Positions 55,077 through 64,000 of a stretch of 64,000 bases of DNA are shown in pieces (the first letter of the stretch is position 1; each line of letters begins with the position of its first letter). Location: the NCBI GenBank assembly GCA_947493455.1, contig CANLRB010000021.1, forward strand, positions 1-64,000, given 5' to 3'. The notes under the pieces were generated by a model. The model saw only the letters and a list, made by a program, of their open reading frames with translations. It made no database searches and had not been told where the DNA came from. This stretch comes from an uncultured Pseudoalteromonas sp. (lineage in GTDB: Bacteria > Pseudomonadota > Gammaproteobacteria > Enterobacterales > Alteromonadaceae). The position numbers and the translations under genes were made by a program.

Positions 55077-56102
55077 ATGAAAATTTTAATCCCGTGTATT
55101 CAAGCACCATTTATTACTGGAGGTGGGCAAATACATGTTGCTCAACTTTGTAAATCAATTCAAGAATTTGGTCATCAGGTCGAGGCGGTTTCGTTTCCAT
55201 TTAAGTTTTCTCCAGAAGACTACCTGCTAAAGTCAATGCAGTATTGCTTAAGTAATGACTTTGAAAATTTTAATGGTCACCAAATTGATCGTGTAATCGC
55301 GCTACAATTTCCAACTTACTATGTACAACACCCGAACAAAGTAGTTTGGTTAATGCATCAACACCGAGCTGTGTATGAACTTTATGATATGCAACCACAA
55401 ACGCCAGAACTTGCGTTACTAAAAGAGCAGGTGCATAAATATGACACCCAAGAATTAGGTGCGTTGTCGAAAATTTATGCCAATAGCCAAAATGTAAGTG
55501 ATCGCTTACAACGTTACAATCAGATTGAATCAACACCACTTTATCACCCACCAAAGGATGCAGACTTATTTTTTTGTGCACCAAGTGAAAGCTTTATCTT
55601 TTGTCCTAGTCGGTTAGAGGCACTAAAACGTCAAGACTTATTGATTAAAGCACTGCAGCATACGAATTCTGATATTGGAGTTATTATTGCTGGCGAAGGT
55701 GGACAGAAGGATACTTTCGTTGATTTAGTAGAAGAACTTGGTTTGGGCGATCGTGTTAAATTTGTTGGGTTTTTAACAGAAGAAGAAAAAAGGCAGTTTT
55801 ATGCCCATAGTTTAGCCGTGTTTTTTGGTCCTTATGATGAAGATTACGGATACATTACATTAGAGGCAATGCTGTCGAGTAAACCTGTCATTACTTGTAC
55901 GGATTCAGGTGGACCACTTGAGTTTGTTGAGAATGACCGCAACGGTTATGTGGTAGCGCCAGAACCTGAGCAAATTGCGCGAGTAATTGATAAATTACAT
56001 GCAGACAAAAAGTTAGCTCAATCTATGGGTCAAGAAGGAAGAGCTATGTTTATTGAGAAAAACATAACTTGGCACAATGTTGTTGAAAAATTATTAGGAT
56101 AG
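55077..56102 (+). CDS. GT4-family glycosyltransferase
   Basis: A 341-aa GT-B enzyme with an N-terminal G-G-G-Q-I-H-V-A-Q-L loop and a C-terminal nucleotide-sugar domain (F-C-P-S-R-L-E-A-L-K-R-Q-D near 170, then F-F-G-P-Y-D-E-D-Y-G-Y-I-T-L-E-A-M near 250-270, with the family E-x7-E glutamates). It resembles WbpX/Y/Z-type mannosyl/rhamnosyl transferases in size and context. It follows the DUF4214 gene by one base and would add residues to the chain exported by Wzm-Wzt. Confidence 0.9.
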   Translation: MKILIPCIQAPFITGGGQIHVAQLCKSIQEFGHQVEAVSFPFKFSPEDYLLKSMQYCLSNDFENFNGHQIDRVIALQFPTYYVQHPNKVVWLMHQHRAVYELYDMQPQTPELALLKEQVHKYDTQELGALSKIYANSQNVSDRLQRYNQIESTPLYHPPKDADLFFCAPSESFIFCPSRLEALKRQDLLIKALQHTNSDIGVIIAGEGGQKDTFVDLVEELGLGDRVKFVGFLTEEEKRQFYAHSLAVFFGPYDEDYGYITLEAMLSSKPVITCTDSGGPLEFVENDRNGYVVAPEPEQIARVIDKLHADKKLAQSMGQEGRAMFIEKNITWHNVVEKLLG

Positions 56103-56105
56103 ATA

Positions 56106-58427
56106 ATGAAGATTGCTGTTGTTGCTTCGAGTCCAATTCCATATGGAGCTGGTGGAGCAGAAAAACTATGGTGGGGTTTAGTCGATAATATTAATCGTTA
56201 CACAAATCATCAGTGTGAATTAATTAAAATTCCAATTGTTGAAAATACCTTTGATAGTTTACTAGCCGCCTATGAGCATTTTTCTAAGGTAGATCTATCA
56301 CATTTTGATATGGTCATTACTGGTAAATACCCTGCATGGATGATTGACCATCCAAATCATCATATTTATTTATTGCACTGTTTACGTGGTCTATACGATA
56401 CCTACCCAGCGTCGTTCAGTACAACCGTGGTGTGCGAAAACTTAGAAATAAATGAGTTTATCGCTAAATTAGACGGACAGTTACTTAATGTCGAGGCCGT
56501 TTTTTCAGAGTTAAAGCGATTTGAAAAATTAGGTTTATTAACAGAAGAATTAAAGCAGTTTCCAGGGCCATTTATTCGTAAAGTAATTCATTATCTTGAC
56601 GAAGTTGCTTTATCTAAAACACGACGCATTAGTGCCATATCACAAACAGTGGCTGATCGTAGTGAGTATTTTCCAAACTTTAGCCATGTTGATGTTGTTT
56701 ATCCGCCATCTACCATGTCAGGGTTTCACAATGAGGCATCGCAATACTTCTTTACTGCAAGTCGCTTAGACGGACCAAAGCGTATAGCTATGATAGTGAA
56801 GGCGTATATGAAAACGGACGTCAAAATACCGCTTATCGTTGCGGGCATGGGGCCATTACTTGACGAGTTAAAAGAGTTAGCTAAGGATGATACGCGAATT
56901 ACATTTGTGGGTTATGTTAGCGATTTAGAGTTAATAGAGTTGTACGCTAAGGCATTAGCTATTATTTTTGTACCCGAAGATGAAGACTATGGTTTGATTA
57001 CAGTTGAAGCGATGAAAAGTGCAAAGCCAGTCATTACTGTATCTGATTCGGGTGGCGTCACGGAGTTTGTTAGACATCAAGAAACGGGTTTAATGAGTGA
57101 GCCAAATGAGCAATCATTAGCAGATAATATAACGTGGATGGCTGAGCACCCTGAGCATGCTGCTGCAATGGGGGAAAATGCAAAACAATTTGTTGAAGAT
57201 ATTAATTGGCCTAGTGCAGTGAGTAACCTTATTGAACAAGGTCAAGTCAGCAGTACTAGACGCAAAATAACGATTGTTTCTACATATGCATTTTATCCAC
57301 CTCAAGGCGGCGGTCAAAACAGAACCTACTATTTGTATAAAGAATTAGCTCGTCAGTACGATGTGGATGTTATTTGTCTTGCACATGAATCAGAAACACT
57401 TGTTCGAGAAGAGGTAGCACCTCATTTAATGCAAATTAAAGTCCCTAAATCTCAAACTCACGCGCTGAATGAATGGAAAATTGAAGAGCAAGCAGGGATC
57501 CCAGTCACTGATATTGCATTTCAATCTTTATATGACGATACGCCACAATTAAAAGTTGAATTTGAAACTTCGATTAAAGATGCTCATTTGGTGATTTGTA
57601 ATCATAGTTATGTTTACCCATTTGTGAAAAAGTATAGCCCGTTACCCGTTACTTATGACTGCCACAATATTGAGTTTGAGTTAAAGCGCCAAATGCTAAG
57701 CGACAGTAGCTTTAATAATGCCCTAGTTGAGCAGGTTAAAATGGTTGAAAAGGAACTCTGTGAAGTTGCATTGAGAGTTGCGGTTTGTTCAGAAGAAGAT
57801 GGCCACACGTTAAGTGAGCTCTTTAGTTTTGATGAAAATAAAGTGTTTGTTGCCGCAAATGGAGTAGATACAAATAGCGTAAAGTATATAGCGCCTGAGT
57901 CGAGACGCAATATAAGAGAACGGCTTGGACTAAAAAATGAAAAAGTTGCACTATTTATTGGTAGCTGGCATCAGCCCAATATTGAAGCGGTGGAAGAGAT
58001 TGTTAAATTAGCTAAAAGTCATCAAAATATTCACTTTATCGTTATCGGTAGCGTGGGTGGTTATTTTAAAAACATGAAGACACCAGACAATATTGCGTTC
58101 CCAGGATTAGTGAGTGACAGTGAAAAGCAATCATATTTAAATATTGCTGATTTTGCACTTAACCTGATGTTTACCGGTTCGGGTACTAACTTGAAAATGC
58201 TAGATTATATTTTAAGTGGCCTACCTGTAATCTCTACTGAAGTCGGAAAGCGAGGTTTAGGTCTGTCACAGCTTATGGCAATCGGTTACAATAATGCAGA
58301 TTTTGCCAGCAATGTAATTGATGTAAATAATATCGATACATTGAAGGCCGCGCGATACGTTAAGGATAATTTTGATTGGCGTATTGTAGGTGAGCAATAT
58401 ATAACACAGTTAGCGGATATCAGTTAA
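56106..58427 (+). CDS. Tandem two-domain GT4 glycosyltransferase (773 aa)
   Basis: Two complete GT-B enzymes fused head to tail. The first (about 1-380) has G-A-G-G-A-E-K-L-W and V-P-E-D-E-D-Y-G-L-I-T-V-E-A-M. The second (about 385-773) restarts with I-V-S-T-Y-A-F-Y-P-P-Q-G-G-G-Q-N-R and carries its own donor-site helix (T-G-S-G-T-N-L-K-M-L-D-Y). It probably adds two different linkages of the repeating unit in one polypeptide, as with WbdA-type polymerising transferases. It follows the previous transferase by 3 bp. Confidence 0.9.
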   Translation: MKIAVVASSPIPYGAGGAEKLWWGLVDNINRYTNHQCELIKIPIVENTFDSLLAAYEHFSKVDLSHFDMVITGKYPAWMIDHPNHHIYLLHCLRGLYDTYPASFSTTVVCENLEINEFIAKLDGQLLNVEAVFSELKRFEKLGLLTEELKQFPGPFIRKVIHYLDEVALSKTRRISAISQTVADRSEYFPNFSHVDVVYPPSTMSGFHNEASQYFFTASRLDGPKRIAMIVKAYMKTDVKIPLIVAGMGPLLDELKELAKDDTRITFVGYVSDLELIELYAKALAIIFVPEDEDYGLITVEAMKSAKPVITVSDSGGVTEFVRHQETGLMSEPNEQSLADNITWMAEHPEHAAAMGENAKQFVEDINWPSAVSNLIEQGQVSSTRRKITIVSTYAFYPPQGGGQNRTYYLYKELARQYDVDVICLAHESETLVREEVAPHLMQIKVPKSQTHALNEWKIEEQAGIPVTDIAFQSLYDDTPQLKVEFETSIKDAHLVICNHSYVYPFVKKYSPLPVTYDCHNIEFELKRQMLSDSSFNNALVEQVKMVEKELCEVALRVAVCSEEDGHTLSELFSFDENKVFVAANGVDTNSVKYIAPESRRNIRERLGLKNEKVALFIGSWHQPNIEAVEEIVKLAKSHQNIHFIVIGSVGGYFKNMKTPDNIAFPGLVSDSEKQSYLNIADFALNLMFTGSGTNLKMLDYILSGLPVISTEVGKRGLGLSQLMAIGYNNADFASNVIDVNNIDTLKAARYVKDNFDWRIVGEQYITQLADIS

Positions 58428-58441
58428 CAATATCAAGATAA

Positions 58442-59514
<1,073 letters not shown>

Positions 59515-59515
<1 letters not shown>

Positions 59516-60402
59516 TGAAAACGATTTTATTAACTGGCGCATCGGGGTTTACCGGGCTGCATTTTATTAAACTTGCAATGGAGCTGGGATATAAAATCGT
59601 TGCTTTGTCGCATTCTCAGCTTAAAATTGATGGCGTTGAATCAATACAGTGCGATTTGCGCAATCGAGCCGAGTTAATAACCATTATCGATCAAATTAAG
59701 TTTGATTATGTTGTTCATTTGGCTGCAATTTCATTTGTTGCTCACGAAGATGTGAGCGAAATTTATGCCGCCAATGTATTGGGTACTATCAATTTGATGG
59801 ATGCAATTGAGCATTCACCTAATTGCGTAGAAAAAATATTGGTCGCAAGCTCGGGTAATATTTATGGCAACGCGCAAAGTTTGCCAATCGAAGAGTTGCA
59901 TCAATATAGCCCAGAAAATGATTACGCTGCATCTAAGTGCGCTATGGAACTTGCACTACAGCATCGAAAAAATCGTTTACCCATCGTTATTGTGCGCCCA
60001 TTTAATTACACTGGCGCTGGACAAGCCGCACATTTTTTAGTGCCAAAACTGGTTAATGCCTTTAAGAAGCGACAAGAAGTTATCGAATTGGGGAATTTAG
60101 ATGTCGCGAGAGACTTTTCTGATGTGCGAGATTTGGTGAGCGTTTATCTTAGACTGCTTGATGCTCCAAACGCGAGTGGCGTTTACAATTTCTGTCGCGG
60201 TGAATCGGTTTCACTTAATCAAATCATTGAAAATTTAACCACTAAAACTAACCACAAGCCCAAAGTTATTGTGAATCCGCGATTTGTTCGTGAGAACGAA
60301 GTAAAAGAATTGTTTGGCTGCCCTGATAAGCTCTTAGCAGAAATCGGTGAGTTTCGTAATTTTAGTTTTTCAGACACGCTTGATTGGATGTTGCAAAGCT
60401 AA
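59515..60402 (+). CDS. rmd: GDP-6-deoxy-D-mannose reductase
   Basis: A 295-aa SDR enzyme that reduces the Gmd product to GDP-D-rhamnose. The N-terminal loop is T-G-A-S-G-F-T-G-L-H-F. The Y-x3-K motif is Y141-A-A-S-K, and the Rmd-type segment R-P-F-N-Y-T-G-A-G-Q is followed by L-G-N-L-D-V-A-R-D-F-S-D-V-R-D. It does not look like GDP-fucose synthase, which has a different C-terminus. It overlaps gmd by one base. With ManC and Gmd this completes the GDP-D-rhamnose pathway. Confidence 0.88.
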
Positions 60403-60405
60403 CAT

Positions 60406-61548
60406 ATGAAAAATATTGTTTTAGGTTGCGACCCTTTATTGGCGCCACTAACGGGCATAGGAAAGTATACACGCTCGCTTGCAATTGGTTTGGAACAACA
60501 TCAGTATGTCAATGAACTTGAGTTATTTGCACATGGCAAGTTTTTTCAACGTTCGTTGGTGGATGATTGCAATAATACCAAGATAGAGACGAGCTCAGTT
60601 CAAGTGCAACCGTCTTTATTACAACGTTTACGCATTAAGTTGGGACAGTCAAACTTAGCTACAAGTGTATACAGTAAAGTGATGCCATATGCTGAACGTT
60701 ATGCTCTAAGGCATCATCAGGAATGCCTTTTTCACTCTCCTAACTTTTTGTTGCCTAACTTTTCAGGTAAGAAAGTCGTTACGATACACGATTTATCAAC
60801 GCTTAAATTCCCAGAGTTTCACCCTGCAAGCCGTGTGTCCTTAGTCAATAATGCTATTTCTAATTCACTCGAACTGGCTGATCATATTATAACGGATAGT
60901 CGTTTTATTCGAGACGAACTTATTAATGAATACAGTGTTGCAAAGAGTAAGGTATCTGCAGTGCATCTTGGTGTAGATGATTGTTTTTATCCTCGAACAG
61001 AACAAGAGTGCCAGGAGACACTTGAAAAATACCACGTTCAATATAAAAATTATTTTCTTTTTGTATCGACCATTGAGCCACGGAAAAATGTGGTTAATTT
61101 ACTTGCAGCCTATGAAAAATATCGTGCAAGCGTGAAGCAACCCCTGCCATTATTAATGATTGGTGGTAAAGGCTGGCAAAGTGAAAAAGAACATTCAAAA
61201 ATTAGTCAGCTAGAACAAAAAGGGTATGTTTCATATTTAGGGTATGTGCCTGAAAGCGCGCTGCCAGTTTTATACGCTGGAGCAAAAGGGCTTTTGTTTC
61301 CTTCGCTCTACGAAGGGTTTGGATTACCAGTTGCGGAGGCATTGCAGTCTGGAGTTCAGGTGCTTACAAGCAAAAATAGTTCAATGGTTGAGTTCTCGCC
61401 TGGTACGTCTGTATTTGTTGAGCCTCGCTCGGTTACAGATATTGCCGACGGAATTGTAAAGTTGCATGAAGATGGCCAACAAGTCGAAGCGCGATTTGAT
61501 TGGCAAAATACAGTTAACAAAACGATTGAAGTTTATAAAAAAATATAA
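60406..61548 (+). CDS. GT4-family glycosyltransferase
   Basis: A 380-aa GT-B transferase with P-L-T-G-I-G-K-Y-T-R-S-L at the N-terminus, H-D-L-S-T-L-K-F-P in the acceptor domain and the donor-site F-P-S-L-Y-E-G-F-G-L-P-V-A-E-A at about 300-314. It resembles WbpZ/WbpY-like and other mannosyl/rhamnosyl transferases. It lies 3 bp after rmd in the same operon and probably builds the GDP-D-rhamnose-derived chain. Confidence 0.9.
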   Translation: MKNIVLGCDPLLAPLTGIGKYTRSLAIGLEQHQYVNELELFAHGKFFQRSLVDDCNNTKIETSSVQVQPSLLQRLRIKLGQSNLATSVYSKVMPYAERYALRHHQECLFHSPNFLLPNFSGKKVVTIHDLSTLKFPEFHPASRVSLVNNAISNSLELADHIITDSRFIRDELINEYSVAKSKVSAVHLGVDDCFYPRTEQECQETLEKYHVQYKNYFLFVSTIEPRKNVVNLLAAYEKYRASVKQPLPLLMIGGKGWQSEKEHSKISQLEQKGYVSYLGYVPESALPVLYAGAKGLLFPSLYEGFGLPVAEALQSGVQVLTSKNSSMVEFSPGTSVFVEPRSVTDIADGIVKLHEDGQQVEARFDWQNTVNKTIEVYKKI

Positions 61549-61629
61549 TCTAGTTTAAAGTAAATGTGCTGTGCATTTGGAGCCGTATTTCTCGCGCACA
61601 TTTATAAGTTATAGTAATGGAGAGCAAAA

Positions 61630-62373
61630 GTGGCGAAAATTGTATTAGCAGGCACTTACCATAAAACAGGTACTGTTTGGATGGAAAATGTGTTGCGTGA
61701 AGCAGCAAAAAAAATGGAAATTCCATTTTATGACATTTCCAATGAGCATTTATGTAACTCAATGGAAGAGAGAAAAGCATTTTTACAGGATGCCATAGCA
61801 CGTGATGAACGTGCTATTATTTTCGAAAATCACACTAAGTTCCCACTGGAGGGCTTAGACCTATCAAAGGTTAAGGGGTTTAGAGTTGTACGAGATCCCC
61901 GCGATATTATGATTTCAGCGGCTAAATATCATACTTGGTCTGATGAAAGCTGGTTACACATTAGGCGTAAAAAATTTAATGGTCAAACGTACCAGGAAGC
62001 CATTAATGCGTTACCTGATTCAAAGAGTCGCATGATTTTCGAAATGACGCACTCAACCGGCGACAGTATTCGTTCAATGCGTGAGTTTGAAGACTATGGC
62101 ATTTTTAAAACTGTAAAATATGAAGATCTGATTGAAGACTTTAACTGTACCGTTTGGCGTGAACTTGCAATGTGGTTAGGCTTTGCTCGCCGAGATTTAC
62201 TGCATATGCAATATGCGTTTTACAATAATTCAATTTTTGGCGGTGGCGCTAAAAAAACTGAACACGTACAGTCAGGTAAAAAGCAGCAACACTTAACGAT
62301 ATTAGATGACGAATTAAAAGCCACGTTCTATAAGCATTTTCCATATATCACAAGAAAACTTGGTTACGAATAA
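61630..62373 (+). CDS. PAPS-dependent carbohydrate sulfotransferase
   Basis: A 247-aa sulfotransferase. The 5'-phosphosulfate-binding loop is A-G-T-Y-H-K-T-G-T (residues 7-15) and the 3'-phosphate-binding motif is R88-D-P-R-D-I-M-I-S. K-Y-E-D-L-I-E-D-F near 158-166 is also typical. GTG start. No signal peptide, so it acts in the cytosol on lipid-linked sugar or a nucleotide sugar, using PAPS. A sulfated surface glycan is common in marine bacteria. It lies about 80 bp after the last glycosyltransferase. Confidence 0.88.
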   Translation: MAKIVLAGTYHKTGTVWMENVLREAAKKMEIPFYDISNEHLCNSMEERKAFLQDAIARDERAIIFENHTKFPLEGLDLSKVKGFRVVRDPRDIMISAAKYHTWSDESWLHIRRKKFNGQTYQEAINALPDSKSRMIFEMTHSTGDSIRSMREFEDYGIFKTVKYEDLIEDFNCTVWRELAMWLGFARRDLLHMQYAFYNNSIFGGGAKKTEHVQSGKKQQHLTILDDELKATFYKHFPYITRKLGYE

Positions 62374-62757
62374 TTCACAGATATAGACTGAAAAGGTTCT
62401 ACACTATGTGCATTGCTCATTCAACCCTATAGTGATTATCAGTGATGTGTCGAGTATCATTTATGTTGGTGCATCACAAAGCAATAATTTTTAGACGAGG
62501 ACTCTATAGTAGTCAATGGAACCAGTGTATTTAGCTATTTAGGGTACTTCAAATTTGTGGGTTTAAAGCTCTAGAGCAAATATATAAGAATTTATCATTA
62601 TGAGTTACATAATTTTTTGTATTATGTATCATAAGTAAACAACTCGATGCTTTGAAATTTAGATATCAACATTGTTGGTTATTATTAATGGAAACGAATG
62701 ACTCGACTGCGTTGAATCAGCCGTTATGTATATAAATAAAAATTAAAGGATGCAAAT
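62374..62757. other. AT-rich intergenic region, probable new promoter region
   Basis: About 385 bp with no reading frame that looks real, no clear terminator hairpin and no RNA motif that I recognise. Because the genes before and after are on the same strand and the downstream gene has an AAAGGA ribosome site, a promoter for the last two genes probably lies here. Confidence 0.5.
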
Positions 62758-63387
62758 ATGCTTTCATGTGAAGAGCAAAAAGCTAAATTATTAGATCACT
62801 TAACTGAATTACCAGCGCAAGAGCAAGTAAGTTTTTTAGTTGAAAAGCATATTGAACTTAGCGAGCAAGTCAAAAATAATCAAAAAACGATTGAAGAATT
62901 AAAAGACGCTATTAATAAGTCGACACTCTTTTTTAATATTCCAGAAGTTAATTTGATATCGAGTTCGCAATTGCCACGTATTGTGATTGGCGCACAGGAT
63001 CCTGTGGGCTTAGATGCAAATTTACATTTGGTCGAATCAAATGGTGTTGATACATATCGTTGGTTAGGACCAAATCGATTAACTACATTTTCACTACCTG
63101 TTAATCGAGATGAAGAGAAGACTTTTATTGTTCGCTTATGTGCCCAAATCACAGAAGGGTTGTACGGCTCAATTAAAGTTTATGTAGATGGTGATTTAGT
63201 TGAACATGATATCGAATTAAAAGACGACAAAGCAGAATTGTTTGTTACTTTACCTGCGACATCGCGTAAACAAGATACAACAGTAGCTCTGTTTGTACCT
63301 AAGTTATTTAAGCCATCTGAGTTTATTGAGGGAAGCGACGACCATCGTCTATTGAGTGTTGCCTTTACACAAATAGAGGTGGTTTAA
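62758..63387 (+). CDS. Uncharacterised coiled-coil plus beta-domain protein
   Basis: A 209-aa soluble protein without a signal peptide. Residues 15-55 form an amphipathic coiled coil (E-L-S-E-Q-V-K-N-N-Q-K-T-I-E-E-L-K); residues 75-209 are beta-rich and resemble a jelly-roll with R-W-L-G-P, then I-K-V-Y-V-D-G. The layout recalls proteins encoded beside glycosyltransferases in surface-glycan clusters, but I cannot name a family. It is followed one base later by a GT2 gene and may form a complex with it. Confidence 0.65.
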   Translation: MLSCEEQKAKLLDHLTELPAQEQVSFLVEKHIELSEQVKNNQKTIEELKDAINKSTLFFNIPEVNLISSSQLPRIVIGAQDPVGLDANLHLVESNGVDTYRWLGPNRLTTFSLPVNRDEEKTFIVRLCAQITEGLYGSIKVYVDGDLVEHDIELKDDKAELFVTLPATSRKQDTTVALFVPKLFKPSEFIEGSDDHRLLSVAFTQIEVV

Positions 63388-63388
63388 T

Positions 63389-64000
63389 ATGTTAAAAATT
63401 GCTGTCGCGATATGCACTTATAATCGCTATGATTTACTGCCAAAGGCAATTGAGAGTGTTTTAAATCAATCGCTGCCGAATTCTGAATATGAGATACTCA
63501 TTATCGATAACACGCCTGATGCTCATCTTAATCAAGGACAAGAGTTTGCTAAACGCTACGCCGATATCGAAAATCTAAAATATGTCTTTGAACCCATTGC
63601 CGGCTTGTCAAATGCCCGAAATGTAGCAATGAGAATGACTGATGCTTTGTATATATCGTATTTAGATGATGACGCGATTGCCTCCCCTGAATGGCTTGAA
63701 AATGTGATTAAAGGATTTGAGTCGTTTGAACAAGTTGGTGTGGTTGGTGGTCAAATCAAACCTATGTTTGAGATCGCAAAACCAACATGGCTCGGCGATA
63801 ATTTATTAGGCCATGTAAGTGTAGTTGATTGGGGAGGGGAGCTTAGAGTTGCTGACGAAGATGAATGGTTTGCAGGTGCAAATATCTCGTTTGAGCGCAA
63901 TATCCTTGTGAAGAGCGGCGGTTTTTCTACAAGCTTAGGTCGAATTGGAAATGGCAATTCATTGATGTCTAATGAGGAAATCCAAGTTCTTGAGTTTATT
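63389..64000 (+). CDS. GT2-family glycosyltransferase (truncated by the window end)
   Basis: The first 204 residues of a GT-A transferase. It has the N-terminal I-C-T-Y-N-R motif, the nucleotide-binding I-I-D-N-T-P and the divalent-metal D-x-D site as Y-L-D-D-D-A-I-A, followed by G-L-S-N-A-R-N and the F-A-G-A-N acceptor loop. The frame is open to the last base, so the gene continues beyond the window. It starts one base after the previous stop. Confidence 0.9.
   Translation, partial: MLKIAVAICTYNRYDLLPKAIESVLNQSLPNSEYEILIIDNTPDAHLNQGQEFAKRYADIENLKYVFEPIAGLSNARNVAMRMTDALYISYLDDDAIASPEWLENVIKGFESFEQVGVVGGQIKPMFEIAKPTWLGDNLLGHVSVVDWGGELRVADEDEWFAGANISFERNILVKSGGFSTSLGRIGNGNSLMSNEEIQVLEFI

Overview
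The window reads as chromosomal DNA of an AT-rich marine gammaproteobacterium, most likely Pseudoalteromonas or a close Alteromonadales relative. This is inferred from gene content and base composition; no rRNA or complete tRNA is present. It has a left accessory island (about 1-9100), a short housekeeping stretch (about 9800-11430), and a long cell-surface locus (about 11500 to the end).

Left island: a 427-aa unknown, a 156-aa unknown, a WYL-domain regulator, a patatin-like phospholipase and two paralogous 543/516-aa coiled-coil proteins. The second paralog is preceded by a 26-codon copy of the end of the patatin gene, which is the scar of a tandem duplication. After a 51-aa zinc-ribbon gene come two degenerate 47-48 bp copies of the 3' half of tRNA-His (attachment-site-like), then an IS5-type element whose transposase is frameshifted. 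A defence or phospholipase-effector role is possible but not shown. An MscS channel and a DUF481 outer-membrane protein follow.

Surface locus, part 1 (11.5-25.6 kb): a Wzx/Wzy-type polysaccharide cluster. It has a divergent glycosyltransferase, a UDP-HexNAc dehydrogenase, a large SLBB export protein, a glycosyltransferase, Wzz, Wzy, Wzx, an unknown lipoprotein, a DegT aminotransferase, a PglC-like initiating transferase, a small unknown and a sugar N-formyltransferase.

Part 2 (25.7-37.8 kb): a compact type II secretion operon in the unusual order G-E-F-H-I-J-K-L-M-C-D. A strong promoter with a palindrome between its -35 and -10 boxes then drives a 639-aa signal-peptide protein with high-expression codon use, a candidate S-layer subunit.

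Part 3 (37.9-51.4 kb): two very large secreted proteins, one with RCC1 beta-propellers and one a metzincin protease. Both end in the same TSP3 plus DUF4214 tail. Between them lie a UDP-GlcNAc 4,6-dehydratase gene and an antisense GT-C/TPR membrane protein.

Part 4 (51.6 kb to the end): ManC, Wzm, Wzt, a DUF4214 protein, glycosyltransferases, Gmd, Rmd, a sulfotransferase and a truncated GT2. This is the gene set expected for a GDP-D-rhamnose-based, ABC-exported O-polysaccharide.

Working model (inference): the T2SS exports the abundant surface protein, and the ABC-exported O-chain may anchor it. This would parallel the Aeromonas A-layer, where an S-layer gene, a T2SS-like secretion pathway and O-antigen genes are linked. 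The DUF4214 tails may mark other proteins for the same surface.
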